Notes: generated by a model from the letters alone, not told the origin. Numbered from the stretch's first letter, positions 17,600 through 26,553 are shown. The stretch is 64,000 nt of DNA from Clostridium moniliforme (GCF_017873235.1 NZ_JAGGJZ010000003.1:1-64000), one strand, 5' to 3'. A program made the numbers and translations.

Positions 17600-18682
17600 T
17601 TGAAAAAATCTGTTCATGGTGGAAATATTGATGAAATTTGTAGAAAATATAATATAAGTAAGGATGAAATTACTGATTTTTCAGCAAATATAAATCCATT
17701 AGGACTTAATGAAAATATAAAAAATTCAATAATAAATAGTATAGAAGAAATAATACATTATCCAGATATAACGTATCTTTTTCTTAAAGAAGAAATAGTT
17801 AGATCAGAGAGAATAAATATAGAAAATTTATTTTTAGGAAATGGTGCAGCTGAATGTATATTTAATTTAGTTAGAGGAATGAAACCTAAAAAAACACTTC
17901 TTTTAGCTCCAACTTTTTCAGAATATGAGGAAGCTGTTAAAAGTGTAGATGGAAATATAGAATATCTTTTATTAAAGGAAGAAGAGAATTTTAAATTAAA
18001 TGAAAGGTTAATAGATAGATTAGATGAAAGCTTAGACCTTTTATTTATATGTAATCCTAATAATCCAACAGGAGTTATAACAAAAAAAGATTATTTAGAA
18101 AAGGTAATTAAAAGGGCAAAGGAATTAAATATTTATGTTACCCTTGATGAATCTTTTTTAGACTTTGTAGAGGATAAAGAAAAATATTCAGTACTTAATT
18201 TAATAGGTAAATATGATAATTTAATAGTTATAAAATCTTTAACTAAGTTTTATGCAATTCCAGGTCTTAGAATAGGTTTTGGAGTTACAAATAATAAGGA
18301 ATTATTAAATAAAATAAATAAAGTTACCATGTCTTGGAATGTAAATACATTAGCAGAAATTGCAGCAACAAAAGGATTAAAAGAAGAAAACTATAAAAAA
18401 GAAAGTATTAATTATGTAAATGCTGAAAGGGAATATTTATATAATAATTTAAAAAATATAGATAATATAAAGGTTTTTAAGCCATCAGTTAATTTTATAT
18501 TTTTTAAGATAAATTTAAATATAGATTTAAAGGAAGAGCTTTTAAAGTATGGGATTTTAATTAGAAGTTGTAATAATTATAAAGGGTTAGATAATAAGTT
18601 TTATAGAATTGCAGTTAGAACAAGGATGGAAAACAATAAAATAATAAATGCTTTAAATAAGGTTTTTAATAATGAAAGATAA
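17600..18682 (+). CDS. cobD: L-threonine-O-3-phosphate decarboxylase CobD
   Basis: The 360-residue fold-type I PLP enzyme makes (R)-1-amino-2-propanol phosphate from threonine phosphate. Motifs include SANINPLG, the PLP-contacting ICNPNNPTG and the Schiff-base lysine in VIKSLTKFYAIPGLRIGFG. I choose a TTG start at 17600, 2 bp after the cbiB stop, because GAGGTGA is ideally placed 7-8 bases before it and family homology begins there (KSVHGGNIDE). An in-frame ATG at 17564 lies inside cbiB without a ribosome binding site. HisC-like aminotransferases are related, but context decides for CobD. Confidence 0.91.
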   Translation: MKKSVHGGNIDEICRKYNISKDEITDFSANINPLGLNENIKNSIINSIEEIIHYPDITYLFLKEEIVRSERINIENLFLGNGAAECIFNLVRGMKPKKTLLLAPTFSEYEEAVKSVDGNIEYLLLKEEENFKLNERLIDRLDESLDLLFICNPNNPTGVITKKDYLEKVIKRAKELNIYVTLDESFLDFVEDKEKYSVLNLIGKYDNLIVIKSLTKFYAIPGLRIGFGVTNNKELLNKINKVTMSWNVNTLAEIAATKGLKEENYKKESINYVNAEREYLYNNLKNIDNIKVFKPSVNFIFFKINLNIDLKEELLKYGILIRSCNNYKGLDNKFYRIAVRTRMENNKIINALNKVFNNER

Positions 18683-19814
18683 AAAAGTTTTAATAATTTT
18701 AGATGGATATTTTGAAAATACAAGTGAAATAAAAGATATTATAAACTTAAATTTTGAAAAATTACAAAAGAAAAGTAAATTTTTTTATAGAGGACAAATA
18801 GATAACTCCCTATTAGAATATGATGTTGACAGTTTAAATTGTATATTTAATATTTTAGGATATTCGCCAAAGGAAAATAAAATATATGAAAGGGCTTATT
18901 TTGAGGCTCTTTCAATGGGATATAACCTGAGTTTAGATAAATCCCTTTTAAGATGCAATTTAGTAAAAGTCAATAATGGAAGATTAATAGATTTTACAGG
19001 GGGATTATCTACAAAGGATATGGATTTACTTATTAGTAAATTTATAGATAACCTTAAAGATAAAAAGGAGTTTAATAAATATTTTAATCTTCTTCATTGT
19101 GACTCCTATAGAAATTTACTTTTTGTAAATGAAAAATATGAAAAGTTAAATAATATAGTATTTTTAAAACCTCATAGCAATGTAGGAGAATATATAAAGG
19201 ATATATTACCTAAAATGCAGGGAGAAAATAGTGAAAGCTTAAATTTATTACTTAAATTTATAAAATTTTCTTATAATTATTTTAAAACCTTAGGTTATGA
19301 AGGTTTAATGTTATATCCTTGGGGACTTTCTAAAAGGTCAGAAATTGCTCCTTTAACTGAAAAGTACAATATAAATGGAGGGGTGATTTCCGGAATTGAT
19401 TTAGTAAAAGGAATGGGTAAATCACTAGGCTTAAAGGTTATAAAGCTAAAGGAATCAACAGGAGATTATGACACTTCATTAATAGAAAAATTTAATAAGG
19501 CTAAGGAAAACTTAAATAATTTAGACTTTTTACTTATACATATAAATGGATGTGATGAAATAGCTCATAGAAAAGATACTAAAGGAAAAGTCTTATTTTT
19601 AGAAAAAATATTTAAGGAATTAATTAATCCATTAGTAGAAGAGATTAATAAAAAATATAATTATTCTTTATTAATAACAGGAGATCATATAACTAATTCA
19701 CTAACTGGTAATCATGAAAGAGGAAAGGGGGAATTTTTGCTATTAAATTCTAAAGAGAAAAACATAAATTTTCATAGTGAAAGTAAAGAGTTAATAAACT
19801 TAATTTTTATTTAA
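18672..19814 (+). CDS. Phosphoglycerate-mutase-like metalloenzyme in the cobalamin operon
   Basis: The 380-residue protein belongs to the alkaline phosphatase superfamily, near the archaeal-type cofactor-independent phosphoglycerate mutases (ApgM). Active-site elements are retained: IILDGYFE (D11), a serine aligned with the catalytic nucleophile (S54 before ILGY), LLRCNLVKV, INGCDEIAH and LITGDHITNSLTGNHERG for the two metals. Overall it is divergent: N-terminal blocks normally conserved in ApgM are changed. It overlaps cobD by 11 bp and is followed by cbiP, so it must be translated with the pathway. Since no cobC-type phosphatase is here, a role in alpha-ribazole phosphate or cobalamin-phosphate dephosphorylation, or in threonine phosphate handling, is inferred, not shown. 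Confidence 0.7.
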   Translation: MKDKKVLIILDGYFENTSEIKDIINLNFEKLQKKSKFFYRGQIDNSLLEYDVDSLNCIFNILGYSPKENKIYERAYFEALSMGYNLSLDKSLLRCNLVKVNNGRLIDFTGGLSTKDMDLLISKFIDNLKDKKEFNKYFNLLHCDSYRNLLFVNEKYEKLNNIVFLKPHSNVGEYIKDILPKMQGENSESLNLLLKFIKFSYNYFKTLGYEGLMLYPWGLSKRSEIAPLTEKYNINGGVISGIDLVKGMGKSLGLKVIKLKESTGDYDTSLIEKFNKAKENLNNLDFLLIHINGCDEIAHRKDTKGKVLFLEKIFKELINPLVEEINKKYNYSLLITGDHITNSLTGNHERGKGEFLLLNSKEKNINFHSESKELINLIFI

Positions 19815-19827
19815 AAGGATTGATAAG

Positions 19828-21327
19828 ATGAAATCTAAAGGAATAATGTTACTTGGAACAGCCTCATCAGTAGGAAAAAGCACATTAGCTGCGGCGATTT
19901 GTAGATATTTTACTAATAAATCTTTAAAGGTTTGTCCATTTAAGGCTATGAATATATCCTTAAACTCCTTTGTTACAGAGGATGGACTTGAAATGGGAAG
20001 AGCACAAGTTGTTCAGGCAGAGGCTTGCAATATAAAGCCAAAGGCTTTTATGAATCCATTACTTTTAAAGCCAAATGGAGGAAAGACTCAAGTTATTGTA
20101 AATGGAAAAGTTAAATTTATAATGGATGCCTATAAGTATAAAGAAATAAATAAAGAATTAAAAAAGGAAGTTTTAAATACTTATAATTCTATAAAAGATA
20201 AATATGATTTATTAGTACTTGAAGGTTCAGGAAGCTGTGCTGAAATTAATTTAAAAGAAACTGATATAGCTAATATGGAAATGGCTAAAATGGCAGATGT
20301 ACCTGTAATATTAGTAGCTGATATAGATAGAGGTGGAGTGTTTGCCTCTGTTGTTGGAACTATTATGTTATTAGATGAAGAGGACAGAAAGAGAGTTAAA
20401 GGTGTAATAATAAATAAATTTAGAGGAAGAGTAGATTTATTTAAAGATGCTATGAAACAATTAGAGGATATAATAAATATTCCAGTTCTTGGTGTTATGC
20501 CTTATTGTAAATTAGATATTGAAGATGAGGATGGAGTAAGTGAAAAAATATTAAAAAATAACAGCAATAATAAAGGAAAAATAGATATAGCTATAATTAA
20601 ACTTTCTCATATGTCTAACTTTACTGATTTTAATAATTTAGAGAGAAATGAGGATTTAAATGTAAGGTATGTTAATAATATTAATGACCTTAAAAACCCT
20701 CATATGATAATAATTCCTGGAAGTAAAAATACTATTGAAGATTTAAAAATATTAAAGAGAAATGGAATCTTTAATAAAATAAAGGAGTTAAACTCTAAAG
20801 GGACTTTAGTTTTTGGAGTTTGTGGTGGTTATCAAATTCTTGGAGAAAAGATTATAGATAATAACCAAATAGAAGGAAATGTATCAGAAGAAGAAGGATT
20901 ATCTTTATTAAAGTTTAAAACTAAATTTAATAAAGATAAAACAACTCTTCAAACTAAGGCAAAGGTTAATGGAAAAACATCTTTTGGAGAAGAATTTGAA
21001 GGTATAAAATTAGAAGGTTATGAAATACATAATGGAGTTAATGAATATGATGATGAAATAATACCTTTTATTCTTGATGAAAATAATAGAATTATTGGAT
21101 CAGTTAATAAAAAGGGAACAGTTGTTGGAACTTATCTTCATGGAATTTTTGATTCTGATGAATTTAATTTAAAGTTACTAAATTATATAGGAAAGAAAAA
21201 TAATATAGAACTTAATAGTAAAAAGAAGTCTTCTTACAAAGATCATAAGAATAATGAATATAACAAACTGGCAAAACTTTTAGAAGAAAATATAGATATA
21301 GAAAAATTAGAAAAAATAATATTTTAA
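19828..21327 (+). CDS. cbiP: Adenosylcobyric acid synthase CbiP
   Basis: The 499-residue enzyme amidates the b, d, e and g side chains of adenosylcobyrinate a,c-diamide using glutamine and ATP. The ATPase domain begins with GTASSVGKSTLAAAICRYF, followed by KAMNISLNSFVTEDGLEMGRAQ. The glutamine amidotransferase domain has the nucleophilic cysteine in VFGVCGGYQILG and the histidine in GTYLHGIFD. It is the last gene of the riboswitch-controlled operon; no clear terminator follows before the cupin gene 75 bp on. Confidence 0.94.
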   Translation: MKSKGIMLLGTASSVGKSTLAAAICRYFTNKSLKVCPFKAMNISLNSFVTEDGLEMGRAQVVQAEACNIKPKAFMNPLLLKPNGGKTQVIVNGKVKFIMDAYKYKEINKELKKEVLNTYNSIKDKYDLLVLEGSGSCAEINLKETDIANMEMAKMADVPVILVADIDRGGVFASVVGTIMLLDEEDRKRVKGVIINKFRGRVDLFKDAMKQLEDIINIPVLGVMPYCKLDIEDEDGVSEKILKNNSNNKGKIDIAIIKLSHMSNFTDFNNLERNEDLNVRYVNNINDLKNPHMIIIPGSKNTIEDLKILKRNGIFNKIKELNSKGTLVFGVCGGYQILGEKIIDNNQIEGNVSEEEGLSLLKFKTKFNKDKTTLQTKAKVNGKTSFGEEFEGIKLEGYEIHNGVNEYDDEIIPFILDENNRIIGSVNKKGTVVGTYLHGIFDSDEFNLKLLNYIGKKNNIELNSKKKSSYKDHKNNEYNKLAKLLEENIDIEKLEKIIF

Positions 21328-21402
21328 TAGTGAATAATATTACCTCTTTAAGATAAAAACTAATTATGTATAGAATAAATTTATTTAAGGAGAGTGTATA
21401 TT

Positions 21403-21747
21403 ATGGAATCTATAAAAAAACATTTATTAGATGGAACATTAGAACAGTACAATAATAATGTAGTACCTAAAGTACCAGTTTTTGCAGGAGAAGATATAAC
21501 ATCAGAAGTTTATTATTTTAAGCCTAACCAAGTATTAAAAGAACATAGACATCCAAATGGAGAGCAAATATTTATTTTCTTAAAGGGTTCAGGCAAAATG
21601 ATAGTTAATGATAAAGGATATGATGTTAATGAAGGAAGCACTGTATTTGTAAAAAAAGGAGAATGGCATGAAATTATTAATGGAACTGTTGAAGAAATGA
21701 TTGCTGTTCAAGTAACTAAAGCAAATGCAGGAGCTGAATATAAGTAA
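21403..21747 (+). CDS. Small single-domain cupin protein
   Basis: The 114-residue protein is one cupin barrel. Motif 1 appears as KEHRHPNGEQIFIFLKGSG and motif 2 as GSTVFVKKGEWHEI, so the usual metal ligands (two histidines and a glutamate, then a third histidine) are all present. The substrate is unknown. ATG at 21403 follows AAGGAG; a GTG at 21394 lies inside that site. It is 75 bp behind cbiP without a clear terminator, so read-through from the cobalamin operon is possible, but no link in function is evident. It is followed by a terminator. Confidence 0.75.
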   Translation: MESIKKHLLDGTLEQYNNNVVPKVPVFAGEDITSEVYYFKPNQVLKEHRHPNGEQIFIFLKGSGKMIVNDKGYDVNEGSTVFVKKGEWHEIINGTVEEMIAVQVTKANAGAEYK

Positions 21748-21770
21748 ATATATTTAATTAAAATTATGTT

Positions 21771-21815
21771 TAAAAGGTTTAGATTAATATTTTTTAATTT
21801 AAGCCTTTTTTTATT
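21771..21815 (+). terminator. Terminator after cupin gene
   Basis: AAAAGGTTTAGATTAA pairs with TTAATTTAAGCCTTTT with wobble and one bulge, followed by TTTTTATTTTT. This is probably the end of the transcript coming from the cobalamin operon side. Confidence 0.7.
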
Positions 21816-21898
21816 TTTAGGTGGAAATGATTATTTACAAAAATTATAATAATAAAAAATAAAATGAAAAAATGTAAAAAAGAAAATAATTATAATAA

Positions 21899-21928
21899 AA
21901 AGAGCATATTAAGTGCTCTTATTTTTAA
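21899..21928. terminator. Second hairpin before hyaluronate lyase gene
   Basis: AAGAGCA and TGCTCTT form a 7-bp stem around TATTAAG, followed by ATTTTTAAA on the plus strand. It may be a second, weaker terminator isolating the lyase promoter. Confidence 0.5.
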
Positions 21929-21993
21929 AAAATTATAAAATATAATTATAAAAATAATGAAAAGAATTATATAAATTTGTAAACATATATTGC

Positions 21994-22005
21994 AAAACGG
22001 TTTAC
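21994..22005. promoter_or_regulatory. Candidate LacI operator upstream of hyaluronate lyase gene
   Basis: CAAAACGGTTTA matches the 12-bp palindrome TAAACCGGTTTA at 10 of 12 positions. It lies directly before a TATAAT-like -10 box (22009-22014), where a repressor would block RNA polymerase. The same motif stands in front of kduI, 7 kb away. Confidence 0.6.
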
Positions 22006-22074
22006 CATATAATATCATTTAAATATGTGATTAAAAAATTAACACAAAAATTAACAAAAGGGGATGGCTTTTTT

Positions 22075-24828
22075 ATGAGGAAAAGCAAAGAAATAACAAA
22101 AATGTTAGTATTAACAGCTTTGGTTTCTACAATGACTGTAACAAGTGTTTTAGGAACTACTACTGTAAATGCGGCTACTTTAAATGGAAAAGATAAAAAT
22201 ATTTCTTCTCAAAAGGAAGAAGATCAAGGAAAAATAATCGAAAAGGTTAGGTTAAGATGGAAAAATGATTTAACTGGTGGGGACACAATTGATGTAAAAA
22301 ATCCTGTTATAGCTAAAAAAATAGCTTCTTATGAAACACAAACTACTAAAGTTTTAGAAACTATGAATATGGATAAGCAAAAAAAATGGCTATGGAAAAA
22401 TTATAGTAATTATAAAAAGAATCCAGCTGAAATAGTTAAAATGTTAGATAATGTAATAGCTATGGCAAAAGCTTATAACTTACCTAATAATAAGTATTAT
22501 CATAATGAAGAACTTAAGAAAAAGATAATATATGCTTTAGATTGGATAAATGAAAACGCATACAATAACAAAGTTGAACAATATGGAAACTGGTGGGACT
22601 GGCAAATTGGTATACCAGGAAGATTAAATGATGCAGTCATATTAATGTATGATGATTTATCAGAAAAACAAATAAAAAATTATATGGATGCAATACAGAA
22701 ATTTATACCAAGAATTGATCCAGGTGGTAAACATTTTACTGGAGCTAATCTAGCAGATACATGCCTAAATAAACTTCTTCAAGGAGTTATTTCAAAAGAT
22801 CCAAAAAAAATAAAGGAAGCATCTGATGGTATTGTAAGTGTATTTAATTATGTTACTAATGGAGATGGATTTTATCCTGATGGTTCATATGTACAACATG
22901 GAGTAATAGCTTATACTGGATCTTATGGGGCTGTTTTGATAAACAAGGTTTCAAATTTAATGTATTTACTAGAAGGTACTCCATGGGCTATAAAGTCAAA
23001 AAATAAAGATAATATTTATAAATGGATATTTGATAGTTTTGATCCTATAGTTTATAAAGGATATGTTATGGATATGGTTTGTGGAAGATCAATATCAAGA
23101 CCAAAGGATAATGGATATAATAAGACTTCTGGAATTATAGAAGGTATGATGAAACTTTCAATGATTTCAGATGAAGCTACATCAAGAAAAATATTAAGTT
23201 TAGTTAAAGAATGGGCTAATGAAGCGTCAAGTGTAATCGATTTTGGTACAAAGTTTAAGTCAATAAATTCAACAAATAAATTTTATAAGATGATGAAAGA
23301 TAGTAGTATAGTACCAACAAAACAAGGAGATCATGATTATGAATTAAATATGATGGATAAAACTATTCATGAAAGAGCAAATTATTCATTGGCTATATCA
23401 AGAAGCTCAAGTAGAATAAGTAAATATGAGTTTATGAATAAAGAAAATTTAAAGCCTTGGTTCCAAGGAGATGGAATGACATATCTTTATAATAGTGATT
23501 TAACTCAATTCTCAGAAGATTTTTGGCCAACAGTAGATCCATATAGATTACCAGGAACAACTATAGATACAAGAAAAAGAGCTGACAAAAAAATACTTGA
23601 AGGAGTAGATCCAGCATCATCCCTTCAAGACCAAGTTTATTATGAACTTACAAATAGTAATTGGTCAGGAGGAAGTAGTCTTGGTAAATATGGAGTTTCA
23701 GGAATGAAAATAAGTAATAAACATGACGCATTAACTGCAAATAAATCTTGGTTTATGCTTGATGATGAAATTGTTGCATTAGGTTCAGGAATAACAGATA
23801 AAGATAACTATGGAGTAGAGACTATAGTAGAAAATAGAAAAATAAAGAAAGATGGATCAAATAAATTTGTTGTAAATGGAAAAACAGAAGTTAATTCTTT
23901 AGGAGATAAAGGAGAAGTAAAAAATGCTAAATGGGCTTATCTTCAAGGAAATAATAATGATTCAAGTATAGGATACTATTTCCCAAAAGGAGAAGATATT
24001 AATCTAATAAGGGATAAAAGAAATGGAAATTGGTTAGATATAAATAAAGGAAATGCTTCAATAGACAAGAAAGTATCAAATAATTATTTAACTATGTATA
24101 TTAATCATGGCAAAGATATAAAAAATAAAGAATATAGTTACGTATTATTACCAGGGAAGTCAGAAAAGCAAGTTGAAGAATATTCAAAAAACTCTAAAAT
24201 TGAAATTTTAAGAAATGATGATAAAGTAAGTGGAGTAAAGCATAATGGTTTAAATATAGAAGGGGCAAACTTCTGGGTAGATGGCAAAAACACATCAGGG
24301 TCAATAACTTCAAATAAAAAGTCATCAATAATTATTAAAGAGGATAAAGATAAAGTATTAAATATTGCAGTATCTGATCCTACATTTAAAGGAGATAAGA
24401 TTTCAGTAGAAATAAATAAGCCAGGAGTTAAAGTTATTTCTAAAGATGATAGAATATCAAATGTAAAATTAAATGATGGAAAAATTTCCTTTGATGTAAA
24501 TACTAAAGATGCTGGTGGAAGAAGTATTAATTTGGCTGTTAAATTAGATAATAATAAAAAACAAGATGACAAAGATGTTGTTTCTAAAAATGATAAAAAT
24601 AAAGTAGAAAATAAAATTTCAAATAAATCTAATGGAGTAAAAGACAATAATAAGGTAAATGATTTAAAAAATAAAAATGATAAAACAAAAAAAGAAGTTA
24701 AAAACAAATCTTCAAACAAGATACTTCCAGCAACAGGAATTACAGCAGATATGGAAGGATTATTTGCAGCTGGAGCCTCATTAGTTGTAGCTGGAATTTC
24801 AATTTTAAAGAGGAAAAGAAACAGATAA
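22075..24828 (+). CDS. Cell-wall-anchored hyaluronate lyase, polysaccharide lyase family 8
   Basis: The 917-residue precursor starts with a signal peptide (about residues 1-33, ending VNA). An alpha/alpha-toroid catalytic domain follows, with the aromatic patch NWWDWQIGIPG and catalytic residues N225, H275 and Y284, aligned with N349, H399 and Y408 of pneumococcal hyaluronate lyase, plus an arginine in CGRSISR. Beta-sandwich domains follow. Near the C-terminus come about 60 residues rich in Lys, Asn and Asp, the sortase motif LPATG, a hydrophobic helix and KRKRNR. It should cut hyaluronan or chondroitin outside the cell into unsaturated disaccharides. ATG 22075 follows AAGGGGA; a GTG at 22027 is rejected. 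Chondroitin AC lyase is a near relative. Confidence 0.88.
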   Translation: MRKSKEITKMLVLTALVSTMTVTSVLGTTTVNAATLNGKDKNISSQKEEDQGKIIEKVRLRWKNDLTGGDTIDVKNPVIAKKIASYETQTTKVLETMNMDKQKKWLWKNYSNYKKNPAEIVKMLDNVIAMAKAYNLPNNKYYHNEELKKKIIYALDWINENAYNNKVEQYGNWWDWQIGIPGRLNDAVILMYDDLSEKQIKNYMDAIQKFIPRIDPGGKHFTGANLADTCLNKLLQGVISKDPKKIKEASDGIVSVFNYVTNGDGFYPDGSYVQHGVIAYTGSYGAVLINKVSNLMYLLEGTPWAIKSKNKDNIYKWIFDSFDPIVYKGYVMDMVCGRSISRPKDNGYNKTSGIIEGMMKLSMISDEATSRKILSLVKEWANEASSVIDFGTKFKSINSTNKFYKMMKDSSIVPTKQGDHDYELNMMDKTIHERANYSLAISRSSSRISKYEFMNKENLKPWFQGDGMTYLYNSDLTQFSEDFWPTVDPYRLPGTTIDTRKRADKKILEGVDPASSLQDQVYYELTNSNWSGGSSLGKYGVSGMKISNKHDALTANKSWFMLDDEIVALGSGITDKDNYGVETIVENRKIKKDGSNKFVVNGKTEVNSLGDKGEVKNAKWAYLQGNNNDSSIGYYFPKGEDINLIRDKRNGNWLDINKGNASIDKKVSNNYLTMYINHGKDIKNKEYSYVLLPGKSEKQVEEYSKNSKIEILRNDDKVSGVKHNGLNIEGANFWVDGKNTSGSITSNKKSSIIIKEDKDKVLNIAVSDPTFKGDKISVEINKPGVKVISKDDRISNVKLNDGKISFDVNTKDAGGRSINLAVKLDNNKKQDDKDVVSKNDKNKVENKISNKSNGVKDNNKVNDLKNKNDKTKKEVKNKSSNKILPATGITADMEGLFAAGASLVVAGISILKRKRNR

Positions 24829-24840
24829 TAGATAATTTAT

Positions 24841-24878
24841 AATAAAAATGTGTAGATATTTTCTACACATTTTTATTA
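24841..24878 (+). terminator. Terminator after hyaluronate lyase gene
   Basis: AATAAAAATGTGTAGA and TTCTACACATTTTTATT form a near-perfect stem around a four-base loop. The sequence is almost symmetrical, so it may act on both strands. Confidence 0.8.
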
Positions 24879-24982
24879 TAATATATTTACAGCATATATA
24901 AATTATTAATATAATAAATATGATATAATATTTATATTATTTATGACATAAAAAATTAAAATACAAAACAAAGGAGTACATT

Positions 24983-25213
24983 ATGAGAGTAGTTTACAAA
25001 AATCCAAAAGAATTAGCAACTTGCTTAAAAGACTTAGTCGATCAATATTTAGATAATCTTATGACTTATGAAAAATTAAAAGATAAGATAACTAAAATTG
25101 TAAATGCTAATAAAAATAGTGTATATAAGGATGGTCATATGCCAGCTAAGCTAGCTAACATATTAGAGGATGAAAGAATAGAAATTATAGATAAAATAAT
25201 GGCTGATAATTAA
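24983..25213 (+). CDS. Small hypothetical protein
   Basis: A 76-residue charged, predicted helical protein with a good AAAGGAG site before its ATG. It starts MRVVYKNPKELATCL and contains no cysteine pair, membrane segment or known catalytic motif I can recognise. The strong ribosome binding site and flanking terminators suggest a real, separately expressed gene. I cannot name a function. Homologous short proteins probably exist in other clostridia, but that needs a database search. Confidence 0.6.
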   Translation: MRVVYKNPKELATCLKDLVDQYLDNLMTYEKLKDKITKIVNANKNSVYKDGHMPAKLANILEDERIEIIDKIMADN

Positions 25214-25293
25214 ATTATAAGCTTATAATTAATACATATGGAAGATTAAGAAAAGCCTAAATTTATAAAAATATTTTTAAAATCTTCTTTTTT
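25213..25293 (+). terminator. Palindrome and terminator-like hairpin after the small gene
   Basis: An exact 18-bp palindrome AATTATAAGCTTATAATT covers 25213-25230. Further on, GAAGATT (25241) pairs with AATCTTC (25281-25287) and is followed by TTTTTTAA. Together they probably end transcription of the small gene. The rest of the gap to 25422 shows a TATAAT at 25334-25339 that could serve the next gene, without a convincing -35 box. Confidence 0.5.
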
Positions 25294-25422
25294 AATGTAT
25301 AATAAACAAGCAAAGAAAAATAAATTAAGTGAGTATAATTGACTTCTTTTAAAGTTAGAGAAAATTATTTTAAATCCACTTAAGATTAAAGTATATATAT
25401 TTGAAAGAAGGTAGAATTTAGT

Positions 25423-25854
25423 ATGGCAAATATAAGAATATTCAATAAAAAAATCCAATGGGACGGGTTAAATTTAACTTGTGTAATGGAAAGATATTTA
25501 GACACTAATAATATGGCTTTAGAAGTTTATGATGAATATGGTGAATTTTACGAATGTATTACATTAGATTATAAAGAAAAATTACCTAAATCAAACAATG
25601 CTATTATAAATAATAGAAATGAATGTGAAGGTGTTTTAAATGCTTTAACAAATGCAAATGCAGCTAAAGTTGTTGGAAAAATTGATGTTAATCTTTTAAT
25701 GAGAGATTTGGTAGTTGTTAATAGTAGAGAATTTAAGGAAATTGATGAAGACTTATTTTTAGACTTCGCAAAAAGTACTTTTATGGACTTAAATTCATTC
25801 TTAAACGATATAAATAAAAAAGATGAAGAAGAAGCAGTTGAAGTAACTGAATAA
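25423..25854 (+). CDS. Hypothetical cytoplasmic protein, 143 residues
   Basis: The product is acidic, soluble, without signal peptide or membrane segment. The first third (RIFNKKIQWDGLNLTCVMERYLDTNNMALEVYDEYGEFYECITLDY) looks like a beta-sheet-rich domain and brings to mind DUF4313-type accessory proteins, but I hold this assignment loosely. GAAGGTAG precedes the ATG, and a strong symmetrical terminator follows, so the gene is monocistronic. The function is unknown. Confidence 0.6.
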   Translation: MANIRIFNKKIQWDGLNLTCVMERYLDTNNMALEVYDEYGEFYECITLDYKEKLPKSNNAIINNRNECEGVLNALTNANAAKVVGKIDVNLLMRDLVVVNSREFKEIDEDLFLDFAKSTFMDLNSFLNDINKKDEEEAVEVTE

Positions 25855-25860
25855 TTATTT

Positions 25861-25904
25861 AACTAAAAAAAGCCTGTAGAATATTCTACAGGCTTTTTTT
25901 AGTT
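25861..25904. terminator. Bidirectional terminator
   Basis: AACTAAAAAAAGCCTGTAGA and its reverse complement meet at the centre (AATATT), giving a nearly perfect 20-bp stem with T-runs on both strands. It ends the plus-strand hypothetical gene and the minus-strand carD-like gene. Confidence 0.9.
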
Positions 25905-25962
25905 AAATAATAAATAAATATAATATTATATTTATTTTGAAATATTTTAATATTTACATAAT

Positions 25963-26457
25963 CTATATTAAAGCAAGTGAACTATTTAATAAATCTGTTG
26001 CTTCATCATTAGATATATTTTTACTTAGTTTTATTTCATTAATTAAAAATTTCTTAGTAGTATTTAACATTTGTTTTTCACTTGTATTTAGATTATGATC
26101 CTTACTAATTGTTGTAAGGTCAGATACAACTTCAACAAAATCTTCCAGAGTACCAGACTTAAATTTTAAAGTATTGTTTTGTAATCGTATTTTACAATCA
26201 TTACTAATTAGTTCTTCTAAGCTTTTAGTAAATTTAGTAATATTATTAAGAACTTTATCTAAGTGTTTAGAATCACTTATTAATCTTAAGTGACAAATTT
26301 CAGAACGATTAGCTGGAAGTAGAAGTTTTAGATTATTATTGATTAGATGTATTTTGTAATATTTTTGCAATTTACCAGAGAATTCTTTCTCTTCAATAAC
26401 ATCAATTATTCCTACACCTTGACTAGGATAAACAATTTTATCGCCTACATTAAACAA
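25963..26457 (-). CDS. CarD-like transcription regulator
   Basis: The 164-residue protein starts FNVGDKIVYPSQGVGIIDVIEEKEF, the typical CarD/TRCF RNA-polymerase-interacting (Tudor-like) domain, followed by a mostly helical C-terminal half. CarD/CdnL proteins bind the beta subunit of RNA polymerase and stabilise open complexes. I choose the TTG start at 26457 because GGAGGTG lies 7 bases before it and domain homology begins there. An ATG 96 bases upstream would add residues unlike the family. A minus-strand promoter TTGACA-17-TAAAAT is visible upstream. Confidence 0.82.
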   Translation of the reverse strand: MFNVGDKIVYPSQGVGIIDVIEEKEFSGKLQKYYKIHLINNNLKLLLPANRSEICHLRLISDSKHLDKVLNNITKFTKSLEELISNDCKIRLQNNTLKFKSGTLEDFVEVVSDLTTISKDHNLNTSEKQMLNTTKKFLINEIKLSKNISNDEATDLLNSSLALI

Positions 26458-26524
26458 ATAAAGCACCTCCAAATGTTCTTCTAATAACATTATAACATAT
26501 ATTTTGTAATTTGGCGAAATTATT

Positions 26525-26553
26525 ATTTTATCATACTGAAATACCAATGTCAA
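26525..26553 (-). promoter_or_regulatory. Sigma-A promoter for the carD-like gene
   Basis: On the minus strand TTGACA (26553-26548) and TAAAAT (26530-26525) are separated by exactly 17 bp. This is near consensus and points at the carD-like gene. Confidence 0.75.

Noticed and set aside
21403..21747. Cupin as an additional cobalamin pathway enzyme
   Set aside because: It is 75 bp behind cbiP without a terminator, but no cobalamin step is known to need such a protein and its motifs are generic.
24138..24719. 193-residue open frame on the minus strand opposite the end of the hyaluronate lyase gene
   Set aside because: It is made of Leu/Ser/Phe-rich runs that mirror the Lys/Asn/Asp-rich linker and shows no domain or start signal.
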